The notes beneath the pieces were generated by a model. The model ran no database searches and had not been told where the DNA came from. It was given only the letters and a program-made list of their open reading frames with translations. A program made the position numbers and the translations under genes. Positions 14,101 through 22,330 of a stretch of 64,000 nucleotides of DNA are shown here, in pieces. The stretch covers positions 4,380,448-4,444,447 of the forward strand of contig NC_072453.1 in assembly GCF_027596085.1 (NCBI RefSeq), read 5' to 3'. The stretch is from Anoplopoma fimbria (taxonomy: Eukaryota > Chordata > Actinopteri > Perciformes > Anoplopomatidae). How positions within the stretch are numbered: the first letter of the stretch is position 1; every line of letters begins with the position of its first letter.

Positions 14101-16598
14101 ATGAGGTTAATCCTCCAAATCCTCACATTTCAGAAACAATAACCGGAAAGTGGTTGAAAGTCTCATTGAAAAATGGCTTAATAACTTATTCAATAGTCAT
14201 AAATGTTCAAAACGCAGTAGGACATACAAGATGTAAGTCATGCTATCTTTAACCTCAAGCAAAACTCTAAAAATACTTATTTTGTAGTGTCGGATGTCAT
14301 GTTTACTGTCAACAGCTTGTGCATTAGTCTTGATCATATCTCTTTGTAAAAATGTATTTACTTTCAGATTTAGCTTGTTTCACATTTTAACAGAAATGAT
14401 GGAACAATATAGGATTTCATGCAGATCGTTATAAAAAACACAATAAATTGATTGTGGTGAATTTTGATAATCAGAAAAGCTGTCTAACTAGCTATTATGG
14501 CAGAGAAGTGCAAAAAAAGAGAACATTAAAAAAGAAATACAGGAATTGTCATTTAAGAAAAAACAGAGTCAAACAATGTTACTATTTTTAAATTGATCTT
14601 TTATGTATGCAGACCTTATGATTTATGATTAGCATATTCCATTGTTATTCACTAAAAATGATGTACGCTAAAGAAAGATGTGTGTCCCATTTGTGTTTAA
14701 CAAAATGTAATGTAAAGTGCTTCCAGTATGTTTTAGTTACTTTTTATCCAGTTTTAAGCATATTTTTATGATTATTTGCATAATATCGTGAATCAAATGA
14801 TTTGCTGTGTTTCGCGTTCCCTTCTTTAAAACAACACTGATGTTAGAATCTGTCTTGTGTCTTGACAGACTCTGACTATGTGCAATAACACTACTGGTTT
14901 GGAGAACCAGACTAGGCCTGAGATGAATCCACAGTGTTTCCTGAGAAGTACCCCAGAGAACAGAGTCTCTCCAAGAGCTTCACCCAACCACCACATCTCC
15001 AACGGACCCCTCAATAAGGTATCCATGCTGAGTTATCACTGGAGGGGAGGGGGGCAGATTTGGTTCAGTCAATCTTGCTAACTGGATGCTTTTTGATATA
15101 GTAGTAGTATTTTTAGTACTAGTGTTTTTTTATAGAGCCATCACATACAATACAATAAGTAAAGCCTAAATACAGTCTAGTATACAATATGACTGAATAG
15201 GCATAGGCAGAAACATAATGCTTATATATGCCTATCCTACATTGTTATCAATTACGCTACCCTCAAGAAGAGATCATTTACTATTTCATTTCAGTACTTT
15301 ACCTGAAGAGTTTTTTTCATACGGATGGTTCTTAATTCTGCCCATATTTTTTCCATCTCTCTCTTATTCTTCCAGTCTTCTTCACCACAGCCTACCTTCA
15401 TCCTTCAATCCAACTCCCTTGTTAATCAGCCTCCCAAGACAAGAGAGCCTCCCCGCTACGAGGAGGCCATCAAACAGAGCCGCAACTTGCACATCAACAA
15501 CGTTTCACAGGTTAGATACCCACCAGCCACAGCCCTAACAAACGCACCACTAGGCACCACTGTATCCTTAAAAATACAAACTATTTTCAGTTTTCTTGTT
15601 TGTTTTTTTTAGCTTTTGATGAGCAGCCTTAAGTCTCTTAAACTTGTTGACTGTCTTCTTAGGTTCCCACGGCAACCAGCCAGCAAATGGATGACTTGTT
15701 TGACATCCTCATAGAGAGTGGAGGTAAGGACACCGATGGTACACACCCAGAACATTTCAACAAATAGTTGAAATGTTCAGCTTCTGCCACTTGCAGTACA
15801 AATATACACAATTCTATGAAAAACATTACTGTAACAATATCCACCTTGATATAATGAATAGTGTTAATATCAAGTTCAATTAGTTTGTCTTTCAATTAAT
15901 TACTAAGAATATGTAGGTAATGGTGTCCATCAAGGGGTTTATTAGCTGCTAACACTAAAAGGCTTTATTCATTGTTAGTTTAAGTCTAAGTTTTAGTGTC
16001 CGACTGTAAAGAAATGTTCTGTAATATTTGATTCACTCTGTGGTTGATAATCATAATAATCCATATTTGTATCCCCCCTCCTCCAGAAATCACTCCATTT
16101 ATCCAGCAGGACCCTCATGTGTCTCACAATAAGACCCTCCCAGTCACAGCGAACATCTCCACCCTGCCTGTCAACACCGCTCTCTCCAGGCCGCCTCCAC
16201 AGATCCAGTTGGCTCTACCGCCCTCCCTGAGCCCCCTCATCGGCTCCGGCCTGCCCAGCCTCTCCTCTCTGGCCACAGACAATCAGCTGGAGGCCTTTCT
16301 GGAGCGCACCCTGGCTGACACGGCACCGGCGTCGGACCCGCGCACACGGGGCCTGATGGAGGAGCTGCAGGCCCAGCTGATGGAGCAGCAACCCTACTCG
16401 CCCATGGACACATCAGACTTGTCCTTCTGCGATTCTTCCTCGCCCTCCTCGCTCAACATGGGCCTGTCGGACCCAGGCCTGGACAATATGGAGTGGCTGG
16501 ACCTCACCATGCCACCAGGGCCTGCTGGGGCACTCACACCTCTGGGAATCCCAACAGACTTCCTGGATACACAAGACCTGCAGCTGCACTGGGACTGA
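4603..16598 (+). CDS. mrtfb: Myocardin-related transcription factor B (MKL2), full gene, 15 coding exons
   Basis: Actin-sensing coactivator of serum response factor. When G-actin is depleted, the protein leaves the RPEL-bound actin, enters the nucleus and drives cytoskeletal and muscle genes. Joining 4674-4827, 9775-9840, 10027-10082, 10199-10274, 10467-10628, 10791-10963, 11102-11245, 11347-11594, 12113-12284, 12514-13545, 13698-13820, 14869-15018, 15376-15510, 15663-15723 and 16087-16598 gives 3264 nt, or 1087 residues plus stop. All junctions are GT..AG and phases agree. Visible domains are RPEL1 (RRTREQL, 60-66), RPEL2 (RPERAEL, 104-110), RPEL3 (RPGPMEL, 148-154), a basic region about 288-310, a Q-rich block 331-347, SAP about 413-447, a leucine-zipper coiled coil about 544-584, and a C-terminal activation region with the conserved MDDLFDIL near 906. 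Paralogue choice: ENFLKHK, SLQATQ and NYQTILPAP resemble MRTFB rather than MRTFA, although VGQVNYPKV after RPEL3 is MRTFA-like. Length matches human MRTFB (about 1088). From 4603 to 4673 the first exon is 5' UTR. Confidence 0.95.
4674..4827 (+). CDS. mrtfb: mrtfb coding exon 1 (distal start)
   Basis: ATG at 4674 opens 51 codons ending PPLNERKN, with donor GGTGAG after 4827 (phase 1). The segment SPQSEAVTHEMEELSLQ matches the conserved N-terminus of long MRTFB isoforms, which supports this start. The exon begins at the acceptor ending at 4602 and carries 71 nt of 5' UTR. Confidence 0.92.
5051..5118. repeat. (AT)n microsatellite
   Basis: About 34 AT dinucleotides with a single-base interruption near 5090, in mrtfb coding intron 1. 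Confidence 0.97.
7178..7410. repeat. Degenerate dispersed repeat, family shared with 58405-58505
   Basis: Contains a CCAGTCTTTATGCTAAACTA-type block, then GCTAACTGGCTGCT, then a segment resembling GTGGTATCAATCTTCTCATC and TATTTCCAAAAATG. I recognise this order from a common, mutually diverged repeat in percomorph introns. Class unassigned. It lies in mrtfb coding intron 1. Confidence 0.45.
8104..8145. repeat. Perfect 18-bp inverted repeat (hairpin)
   Basis: Left arm CAGTTTATGTTTATCCCT (8104-8121) and its exact reverse complement (8128-8145) flank a 6-nt loop. It lies in mrtfb coding intron 1, about 700 bp before the alternative first exon. Confidence 0.97.
8839..8893 (+). CDS. mrtfb: Probable alternative first coding exon of mrtfb
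   Basis: ATG at 8839 opens 18 codons (MAYLDVETPSDRCTRFRA) plus one base, followed by a strong donor GGTGAGC at 8894. The phase is the same as that of exon 1, so splicing to 9775 restores the valine and leucine that begin RPEL1. The predicted short isoform is 1054 residues, with all three RPEL motifs but without the serine- and glutamate-containing leader. It lies inside the 4.9-kb first coding intron. Alternative first exons that join at this same position are known for mammalian MRTFA and MRTFB. The transcript itself is inferred. Confidence 0.7.
9775..9840 (+). CDS. mrtfb: mrtfb exon 2, RPEL1
   Basis: Acceptor TTTGCAG before 9775 and donor GTGAGT at 9841. Encodes VLQLRLQQRRTREQLADQGI and following residues, the first G-actin-binding RPEL motif. 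This is the exon shared by both predicted first exons. Confidence 0.95.
10027..10082 (+). CDS. mrtfb: mrtfb exon 3, linker between RPEL1 and RPEL2
   Basis: Acceptor TTGCAG and donor GTATGT. Encodes PLKSPAAFHGQIRSLERSR, the highly conserved spacer of the MRTF actin-binding region. Confidence 0.94.
10199..10274 (+). CDS. mrtfb: mrtfb exon 4, RPEL2
   Basis: Acceptor CTTTTTAG and donor GGTACTGG. Encodes TENFLKHKIRSRPERAELVR followed by MHILQ, the second RPEL motif. ENFLKHK is the MRTFB-type residue pattern. Confidence 0.95.
10467..10628 (+). CDS. mrtfb: mrtfb exon 5, basic NLS element and RPEL3
   Basis: Acceptor CCTCAG and donor GGTGAGG. Encodes the basic stretch MKLKRARLADNLNEKIAQ and the third RPEL core RPGPMEL. 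In the family this block contains part of the bipartite import signal that actin masks. The open frame continues into the intron before a stop, so intron retention would truncate the protein. Confidence 0.95.
10791..10963 (+). CDS. mrtfb: mrtfb exon 6
   Basis: Acceptor CTGTCAG and donor GGTCAGAT. Encodes GQVNYPKVLDEDSCDAVSPE followed by a Ser/Pro-rich tract. The NYPKV start is reminiscent of MRTFA, while the rest is typical of both paralogues. Confidence 0.92.
11102..11245 (+). CDS. mrtfb: mrtfb exon 7, low-complexity linker
   Basis: Acceptor CTTCTTCAG and donor GTAAGAG. 48 codons in phase 0, rich in Pro, Ala and Thr, ending KPGPTLVK, which is a conserved motif just before the basic region. 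Confidence 0.9.
11347..11594 (+). CDS. mrtfb: mrtfb exon 8, basic region and Q-rich block
   Basis: Acceptor GCAACAG and donor GTACGT. Encodes a lysine-rich segment ending KKLKYHQYVPPDQK, which in the family contacts SRF and contributes to nuclear import, then LLQQQQLFLQLQILSQQQQ and HYNYQTILPAP. Confidence 0.95.
12113..12284 (+). CDS. mrtfb: mrtfb exon 9
   Basis: Acceptor TCACTGTAG and donor GGTATTTGG. Proline-rich linker that ends with LPANLEEMK, the first part of the SAP domain. Confidence 0.92.
12514..13545 (+). CDS. mrtfb: mrtfb exon 10, SAP domain and leucine zipper
   Basis: Acceptor TTTGTCTAG and donor GGTAAGA. 344 codons. Begins with VAELKMELKLRGLPVSGTKT and following residues, the core of the SAP fold (putative DNA-binding helix-turn-helix). 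A charged coiled coil (from EEKDRRLHEKEQQIVELMKK to about QLEVEKRG) mediates dimerisation in the family. A long Gln/Ser/Pro-rich region follows. Confidence 0.95.
13698..13820 (+). CDS. mrtfb: mrtfb exon 11
   Basis: Acceptor ATCTCAG and donor GTCAGCC. 41 codons in phase 0 of Ser/Gln/Pro-rich transactivation-region sequence. Assignment rests on phase and position between well-conserved exons. Confidence 0.85.
14869..15018 (+). CDS. mrtfb: mrtfb exon 12
   Basis: Acceptor CTTGACAG and donor GGTATCC. 50 codons in phase 0 (TLTMCNNTTGLENQTRPEMN and onward), part of the transactivation region. Confidence 0.85.
15376..15510 (+). CDS. mrtfb: mrtfb exon 13
   Basis: Acceptor TTCTTCCAG and donor GGTTAGA. 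45 codons in phase 0, including REPPRYEEAIKQSR, a conserved PPxYEEA element of MRTF proteins. Confidence 0.92.
15663..15723 (+). CDS. mrtfb: mrtfb exon 14
   Basis: Acceptor GTCTTCTTAG and donor GGTAAGG. Contains QQMDDLFDILIESGE, a strongly conserved acidic-hydrophobic motif of the MRTF/myocardin activation region. Confidence 0.93.
16087..16598 (+). CDS. mrtfb: mrtfb exon 15, C-terminal transactivation region
   Basis: Acceptor CTCCTCCAG. 170 codons plus TGA at 16596-16598. Contains NTALSRPPPQIQ, NQLEAFLERTL, LDNMEWLDLTMP and the terminal DFLDTQDLQLHWD, all hallmarks of MRTF C-termini. The exon is more GC-rich than the flanking DNA. Confidence 0.95.
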
Positions 16599-18156
16599 CG
16601 GAGGGGTGGATGACAAAAGGAGGAAGAGTCCAGGGAGAGCAGATGAGCCAGGAGAGGTCGATGGATGGATGAAGAGAAGAGGAAAGGGATCGACAGCAGC
16701 AAAGATGTTTCAACATTTGGAATAGGTAGAAAACATGGCATTTTGTGTCATACCACTCTCACTAGTACATCCAAACCATCTGTAATATTCCCACTATACT
16801 ACAGTGAAAAAGGCTGTACAGGCAGCAGTGCACTGATTCAAGTTTAACTACAAGCAGGAGTTTGCACAGCTTCAAAAGAGAGACTCATATGGCTGAACAG
16901 CCAGAAAAAACATCATCACTGAGGCAAGATCACCTATCACATTAGTGATAAAGGGATTTTAAACAGACTTTTACAGTGACTGATTTCACGAGCTCTTAAA
17001 GAGACAAGGACACAGAGCCAAATGAATTCTGGTAGCATGGACTGTTTGTAAATACTCTTTTTACCACACAAGAACAACCGAACCTTCTCTTGGGAAGAGA
17101 GCCTGCATAGCATTGATGGCTGATAGCATTGACTGGTTGTCTATTTTACTGTGTGAGCACAGTAACTAAATGTAAAAGGGTAGATTCTCTGCAATATGTG
17201 TTCCACTGGAGCATACTGTGCCATGCTAGGTTATAAAAGCTGGTCATAACAACACAATAAATGTGTCGCTCTAAATGACAGCGCACAGACTGAAGATGTA
17301 TTCTAGTTATAATAAGAACATTTATATTCTAAATAAAAATTCATATGCGGCTTGGCCTGGGACGTCAGTACAGCCTCATCTACTGACCACTCCACCTGCG
17401 GAGGCTTGGACTAAACCAGTCCAAGTCTGAGGTGCTGGTCAGTTAAGTTAGTTCCCTTTATGATTGGAAACCTGACATGCTCAGTCAGTCACTGTGCTGA
17501 GTTTTAAAGGGATTTAATAACCGAGAGTAGGTCAAGCCTCTTGTCACACTGATCCAGTCTACCACATACTGTACATTACATGTACGCTGACTAATCTGAT
17601 GTGTTGTATCAGATGTGACTGTTTTCTTCTGACCTTTCATGACCCCTGCGGTCAAGCTGATGAACCAATGACTCTAAAGAACAAAGACTCGACTTCAGTC
17701 GGCTGACGAGAGGAGGAAGCTCCTCCATCTATGTGAGAGCGCTATGCACTTGAGAGGCGGAGGGACCTGACGATGGCGCCTCATTCACTTCGGAACAAGG
17801 GAATGCAAACTTTGCATATCCAAGGTGATCATTAATATGACGTGGTCATTATGATTGTGATCAAAATTAGGATCATGTGGCCGATTGGTCCAGAGATACT
17901 GCACCTGTTTGTCCCAAGTATCTTATTTTGAATGTAATTAAGGAAAATGGGACAACACTCACAAAGTTGGCAGCTTTTTTTCTTCTGATAGGTAACTGAC
18001 ATAAAAAACGGTGGAAAGGGAACAAATATCAGCTCACAATGCAGACACATATCCAGAAAAGTTGTGTACTTCAAGTTGTATCAATGAATGAAGATGTCTT
18101 TCTTTGGAGGAGATGAGCTTCATATCTAGCTGTCCTACTGTATCCTGGCACTTTGT

Positions 18157-18234
<78 letters not shown>

Positions 18235-21200
18235 GTGTGTGTGTGTGCGTCAGAGTGGAAAATGACTGCATCACGAGCCCACATATGTGCTGGTTAACAA
18301 TTTCCTGTAGCTGATAAGTCAGTCTTCTTTAACAGCCCATTGATTGAGTGACCAACCATCATTTGGATGAATCAGAATACCCTTAAGTAGGGCTTTACCA
18401 AATAGTTTCATTCATAACATTGACATTCAAATCCTAAATCAACATTTTAATGCTGCACATGTTCTCTTTTTTTTTAATGTCTGTTAATTCTGTTTAAGCG
18501 GTATTTATGAACAGCTGCTGACAAAGATTAGGCTGCGCTAATATTATTATTGTTATTATTATAGCCTACTATGTGATGAAGATTGGTTTCCACTGGTGGC
18601 TGCATAGGATTGTGATGATCCAAACAGCATTGTTAAGTCAGAAAATCGTTTATTGAACACAAAACAGAATTCACATTTTTTTTTATCTAACAAGATATTG
18701 TGCTGCAGTCCACATTTGTTGGCATTTAGCTTTTTTTATATATTTTCACTGTGGTCTAAAACAGTTTACTGCCCCGCACACACATGTATTAACGGGCCGT
18801 TCTAGCAGTAATCTTACAGCATCTTAAACTCACATTTATATAACCAGAATAACATAAAAAAAAATGATCTTTTGTCGACAGACATTAAAAGCATAATTAC
18901 TAAACCTCAAAGAAGCTTAAAAATAAAAGACATTTATTACAAACCAATGCTAAAATAATATTTGGCTGGGGAAATAGTCACTCTCATGATGCATCGGTTA
19001 CTGTGACCTGTAGACAAAGTTAGTTTCCTGACCGAGTGGATATGTGAGAGAAGCAAGCAAGCATGTTGTCTGTGTGTGTGTATATATATGTGTGTGTGCG
19101 TGTCTATTTGTCTTCCTGTCTTTGCATGTTCAACTATGTCTCTTATGTGCATGATTGTATTCATGTTAAATCAAGAGCCGTCACGAGCTTTATCTCGTCT
19201 ATTGCCCACAAGTTGTCTGAAGAAATTTAGTAATATATATGAAATCAAATCAATCAGTTGACATATTCAAAGCTAAACTCTTCAAATAACTTCTAATGAC
19301 TGTTTCCTGTTTTTATCTGTGTAGTTCAGTTGGTGTCCTACAGTCGAAAACGCACAGACACCATTGAGGTGTGATACACAGTGAAGAGGGCTTTGCTACT
19401 TTTAAAGCCATCATAAATTCTAAATCAGCATTTTTAACAGATTGCATCATATCCCACTAGTTTCTTTTCAAACCTAAATGTTGAGTTACTAATTTAGTAT
19501 CTCAGTTAAGGATGTTATTTTGGGTTTGATGCAGTCTCACTGTATGGCACTTTGAAATAAGATTGCTCTTTTAATTGTCTTTTCTTTTTTTCTTTTTTTA
19601 ATCAGTGCTGTCCAGTGAAATCACATTTACGGTGTACTTTAACAACTTAAATCTGTCGTTACGTCCATGGGCACTGCTTCTCTTCTGTTGTGGCACATTT
19701 TCAGGGGCACTTTCTAGCACGAAAACATTTAAATGAGGCTGTTTTTCTTAACTTTTAAATCCAATGTTTTTTATGACTACGTAATTCTAATTTTGCTGCT
19801 CATCAGCAATAATTTGGTAGCCTGAGCAAACTGATGGAGAACCCTTCATGTAAACAAAGTGTGTTGCTCATACTGCTGCAGGTACACATTCATGATCAGG
19901 GCAGATGGATATGCTTAAATCCAGAAACATTGGACCATTTAAGAGGGTTGCAGCAAACACTTCACAGACCTGCTCCTGGGCTTTGTTGTATTTCAGTTTT
20001 TTCTGCTACAAACAAAATTGAATAAGATGACCTCATTCTCGTAGTTGGTGGAGTTAAGTTTAGTCTTGGTGCTGGGACCCTGAGGGTAAGAATCACTAGT
20101 TGATTCGTGTGTTTCCTATAAGAGATGATGAGTTTAAACTGTTTTTATTTTGTTCAGTCAGTCAGCTTTAAGGCTGACAAATTTGATATTTTTGTTGCCA
20201 AAAAGGCAGTGGAACATATTATCACATTTTGTTATTTTCTCATGTTTTTGTATTTTTCCACTTTTTTTTGATGGGTGAAAATTAAACATACCTATGTCAA
20301 ATCTGTAAAGGAGGATCTTGTGTGTATATTTAAGGTTTGCAAAGTTTTTTTCATTTTATATTTTATATCAGACATGCTGGGTTAATCTACACATGTATGT
20401 GATTTACGCTCAATGTGACTCCACTTACCGTTGGCTGCTGTTGTTGCTAACTGGCTAGACAGGGACAGCTTAAAGCAATAATGCCTGCTCTCCCTTGATA
20501 TACGTTCATGTCTAGATGGTTACCCACAAATTGCAAAAAAACTTGCGAGGCTCGCTGCCCAACCTATACTAACCTTAACGATTTAAGGTCAATGCATAAC
20601 CTAATCATCTTGAGGGAGTTTCACAACTTGTGGGTTACCTTCTAGACACAACCTTGATATACTGTACTGTATGTCAGATCCTGCCTTGATGTTTTTATTC
20701 ATAAAACCTTTACTACAGAGTAATACAGTTTATAAGTTCAAAAGCACTTAATATCTGAGTGGTTTGTTTGAATAACCCTCTACATTTAGAGGTTTGTGGA
20801 GGCATGGTCAATCTGAAGAACCCCTAAGTTTCCTATCAGCTTCTCCACTTTCATAGTTGGAGTTAACAGGTGTTGGCTCGGGCTCCCCTTGTATTGACTT
20901 CAGCTCTGTTGCTTGTCCCAATTCACCTGCAACGTGTATCATCATGTAAACATTGAACATTTGTTGGTTGAGAAGCTGAACTTCAGAACAGACAGGACGT
21001 TTCATTACAGTCTATGTATTTTGGGGACATTTTCATCCTTCATTGTAGCTGATTCTACTTTCCATCTTCACCCACCCATGCTATGCCTCTTGTTGTTTGT
21101 ATGCCATATGTTTTGCACATTGTGTACATATTTACATAGATGTAATGCATATTTTTCTACATGTGTAACATCCATGGGGTCTCTATATTGTAAATACTCG

Positions 21201-21260
21201 AAAAGATGTATATAAGTACTGTATGCCTTTCTGTGTCAATAAATTCGGTGTACTGTGAAC
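16599..21260 (+). other. mrtfb: Putative long 3' UTR of mrtfb
   Basis: The region after the stop has AATAAA signals at 17256-17261 and 17332-17337 (proximal) and at 21238-21243 (distal). No other gene fits in between. Mammalian MRTFB mRNAs have multi-kilobase 3' UTRs, so the distal end is plausible. A TG microsatellite (18160-18250) interrupts it. The true cleavage sites need transcript data. Confidence 0.5.
18160..18250. repeat. (TG)n microsatellite in the mrtfb 3' UTR
   Basis: About 45 TG dinucleotides with two GC interruptions near the 3' end. Confidence 0.98.
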
Positions 21261-21279
21261 GCCTCCACAGAAGTTAAAT

Positions 21280-22221
21280 GAAGAACGACACATTTATTAT
21301 AAGATAATCACAAACAATATTTAACATAGTTGGCTAGAGTACAGAAACAGAAGTTCAAGGAAGACACTACATTTGAATTGTATGACGCCAGACCCTGCGT
21401 GTATGGTCAAGTCTGACAAACGTTCTTTGTCAGACTTGGCGTGTTACAGGCCCGTGTTTGCATTTGTTGTGCATAGTATTTACATTTCTTTTCTCTTGAG
21501 ATTATTGCTGTTCCCAGAAACATTGCCTATTACCTAGGAAAGCGATCCGTTTGGAGGGGGTGGCTGTGGCGTAGTGGAGAGCAAGGTAGTTCTCCAATCA
21601 GAGGACTTAACCCCAAGTTGCTCCCGAAGGCTTGCCATCGGTGTGGACTGGATGTTGCATGAATGTTAGTTAGAGTCTGATGGTGGCACCTTGCATGGTA
21701 GCCTGTCATCAGTGTGTGAATGGGTGAATGATATGTAATATACTACTGATTGTAAGTCGCTTTGGATAAAAGCGTCTGCTAAATGACTGTAATGTAATGT
21801 AATGTATGAGTATCTGACACATAAGCTAGTCTAGACATTATTTAAGTACTTTTTGCATTGCTTTAAGTAGGTCTGTTTTATGCAGATATTCCTGTATAGG
21901 CAAACTGTGCACGACTTATGGTCAGATCAGTTGATTTTCCTAGGGGGGAAATCTATTCGCAGAAATGTAAAATAATAAGTATGGCTCATGAGAGAATTTT
22001 CAGTTGGTTGCAATCTTACCACTAGATGCCGCTAGATTCTACACACTAAATCTTTAAGTTTTCTGAGCCTTTGTGCAGATTGAACCAGCGGTGTTGTCGA
22101 CTCCATGCACACTGCCAGGATCAGCTGTTGGGTCAAATAGCCGAGGCTGAATCCCAGACAGCTCCAAGACAGCAGGGTAGTGGTCAGTCGCACCAGAGCT
22201 GTTAATATAGTAACCTCCATG
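21280..22221 (-). other. Putative 3' UTR of the LITAF-like gene
   Basis: Minus-strand AATAAA is present as TTTATT at 21293-21298, downstream of the TGA at 22224-22222. The UTR would include an antisense SINE (21555-21808) and a short remnant of another fish repeat near 21990-22065. Confidence 0.4.
21555..21808 (+). mobile_element. tRNA-derived SINE with L2-type 3' tail
   Basis: The head GTGGCTGTGGCGTAGTGGAG is a pol III A-box region. The body matches the SINE at 35085-35395 (GCACCTTGCATGGTAGC and ATCAGTGTGTGAATGGGTGA). The 3' end is GTAAGTCGCTTTGGATAAAA then GCGTCTGCTAAATGACTGTAA with TGTAA reiterations, the tail of L2-group LINEs such as eel UnaL2. About 55 bp containing the B box and adjoining body is missing relative to the other copy, so this copy cannot transcribe normally. 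The tail recurs alone at 52957-53010. Confidence 0.85.
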
Positions 22222-22330
22222 TCAAATTAGCTTGTGTGTGTGTATGTGCGCTTGGCACTGGGGACACTGGTGGTGGACATTCTTCAGGCGGTTCATGCAG
22301 AATGGGATGAAACAGCAGCCTGCAACACAC
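22222..22330 (-). CDS. LITAF-like exon 5, second half of the LITAF domain
   Basis: Acceptor CTTCCACAG. Encodes CVAGCCFIPFCMNRLKNVHH then QCPQCQAHIHTHKLI and TGA at 22224-22222. V-x-H-x-CPxC and the FIPFC hydrophobic turn are LITAF signatures. Confidence 0.92.
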
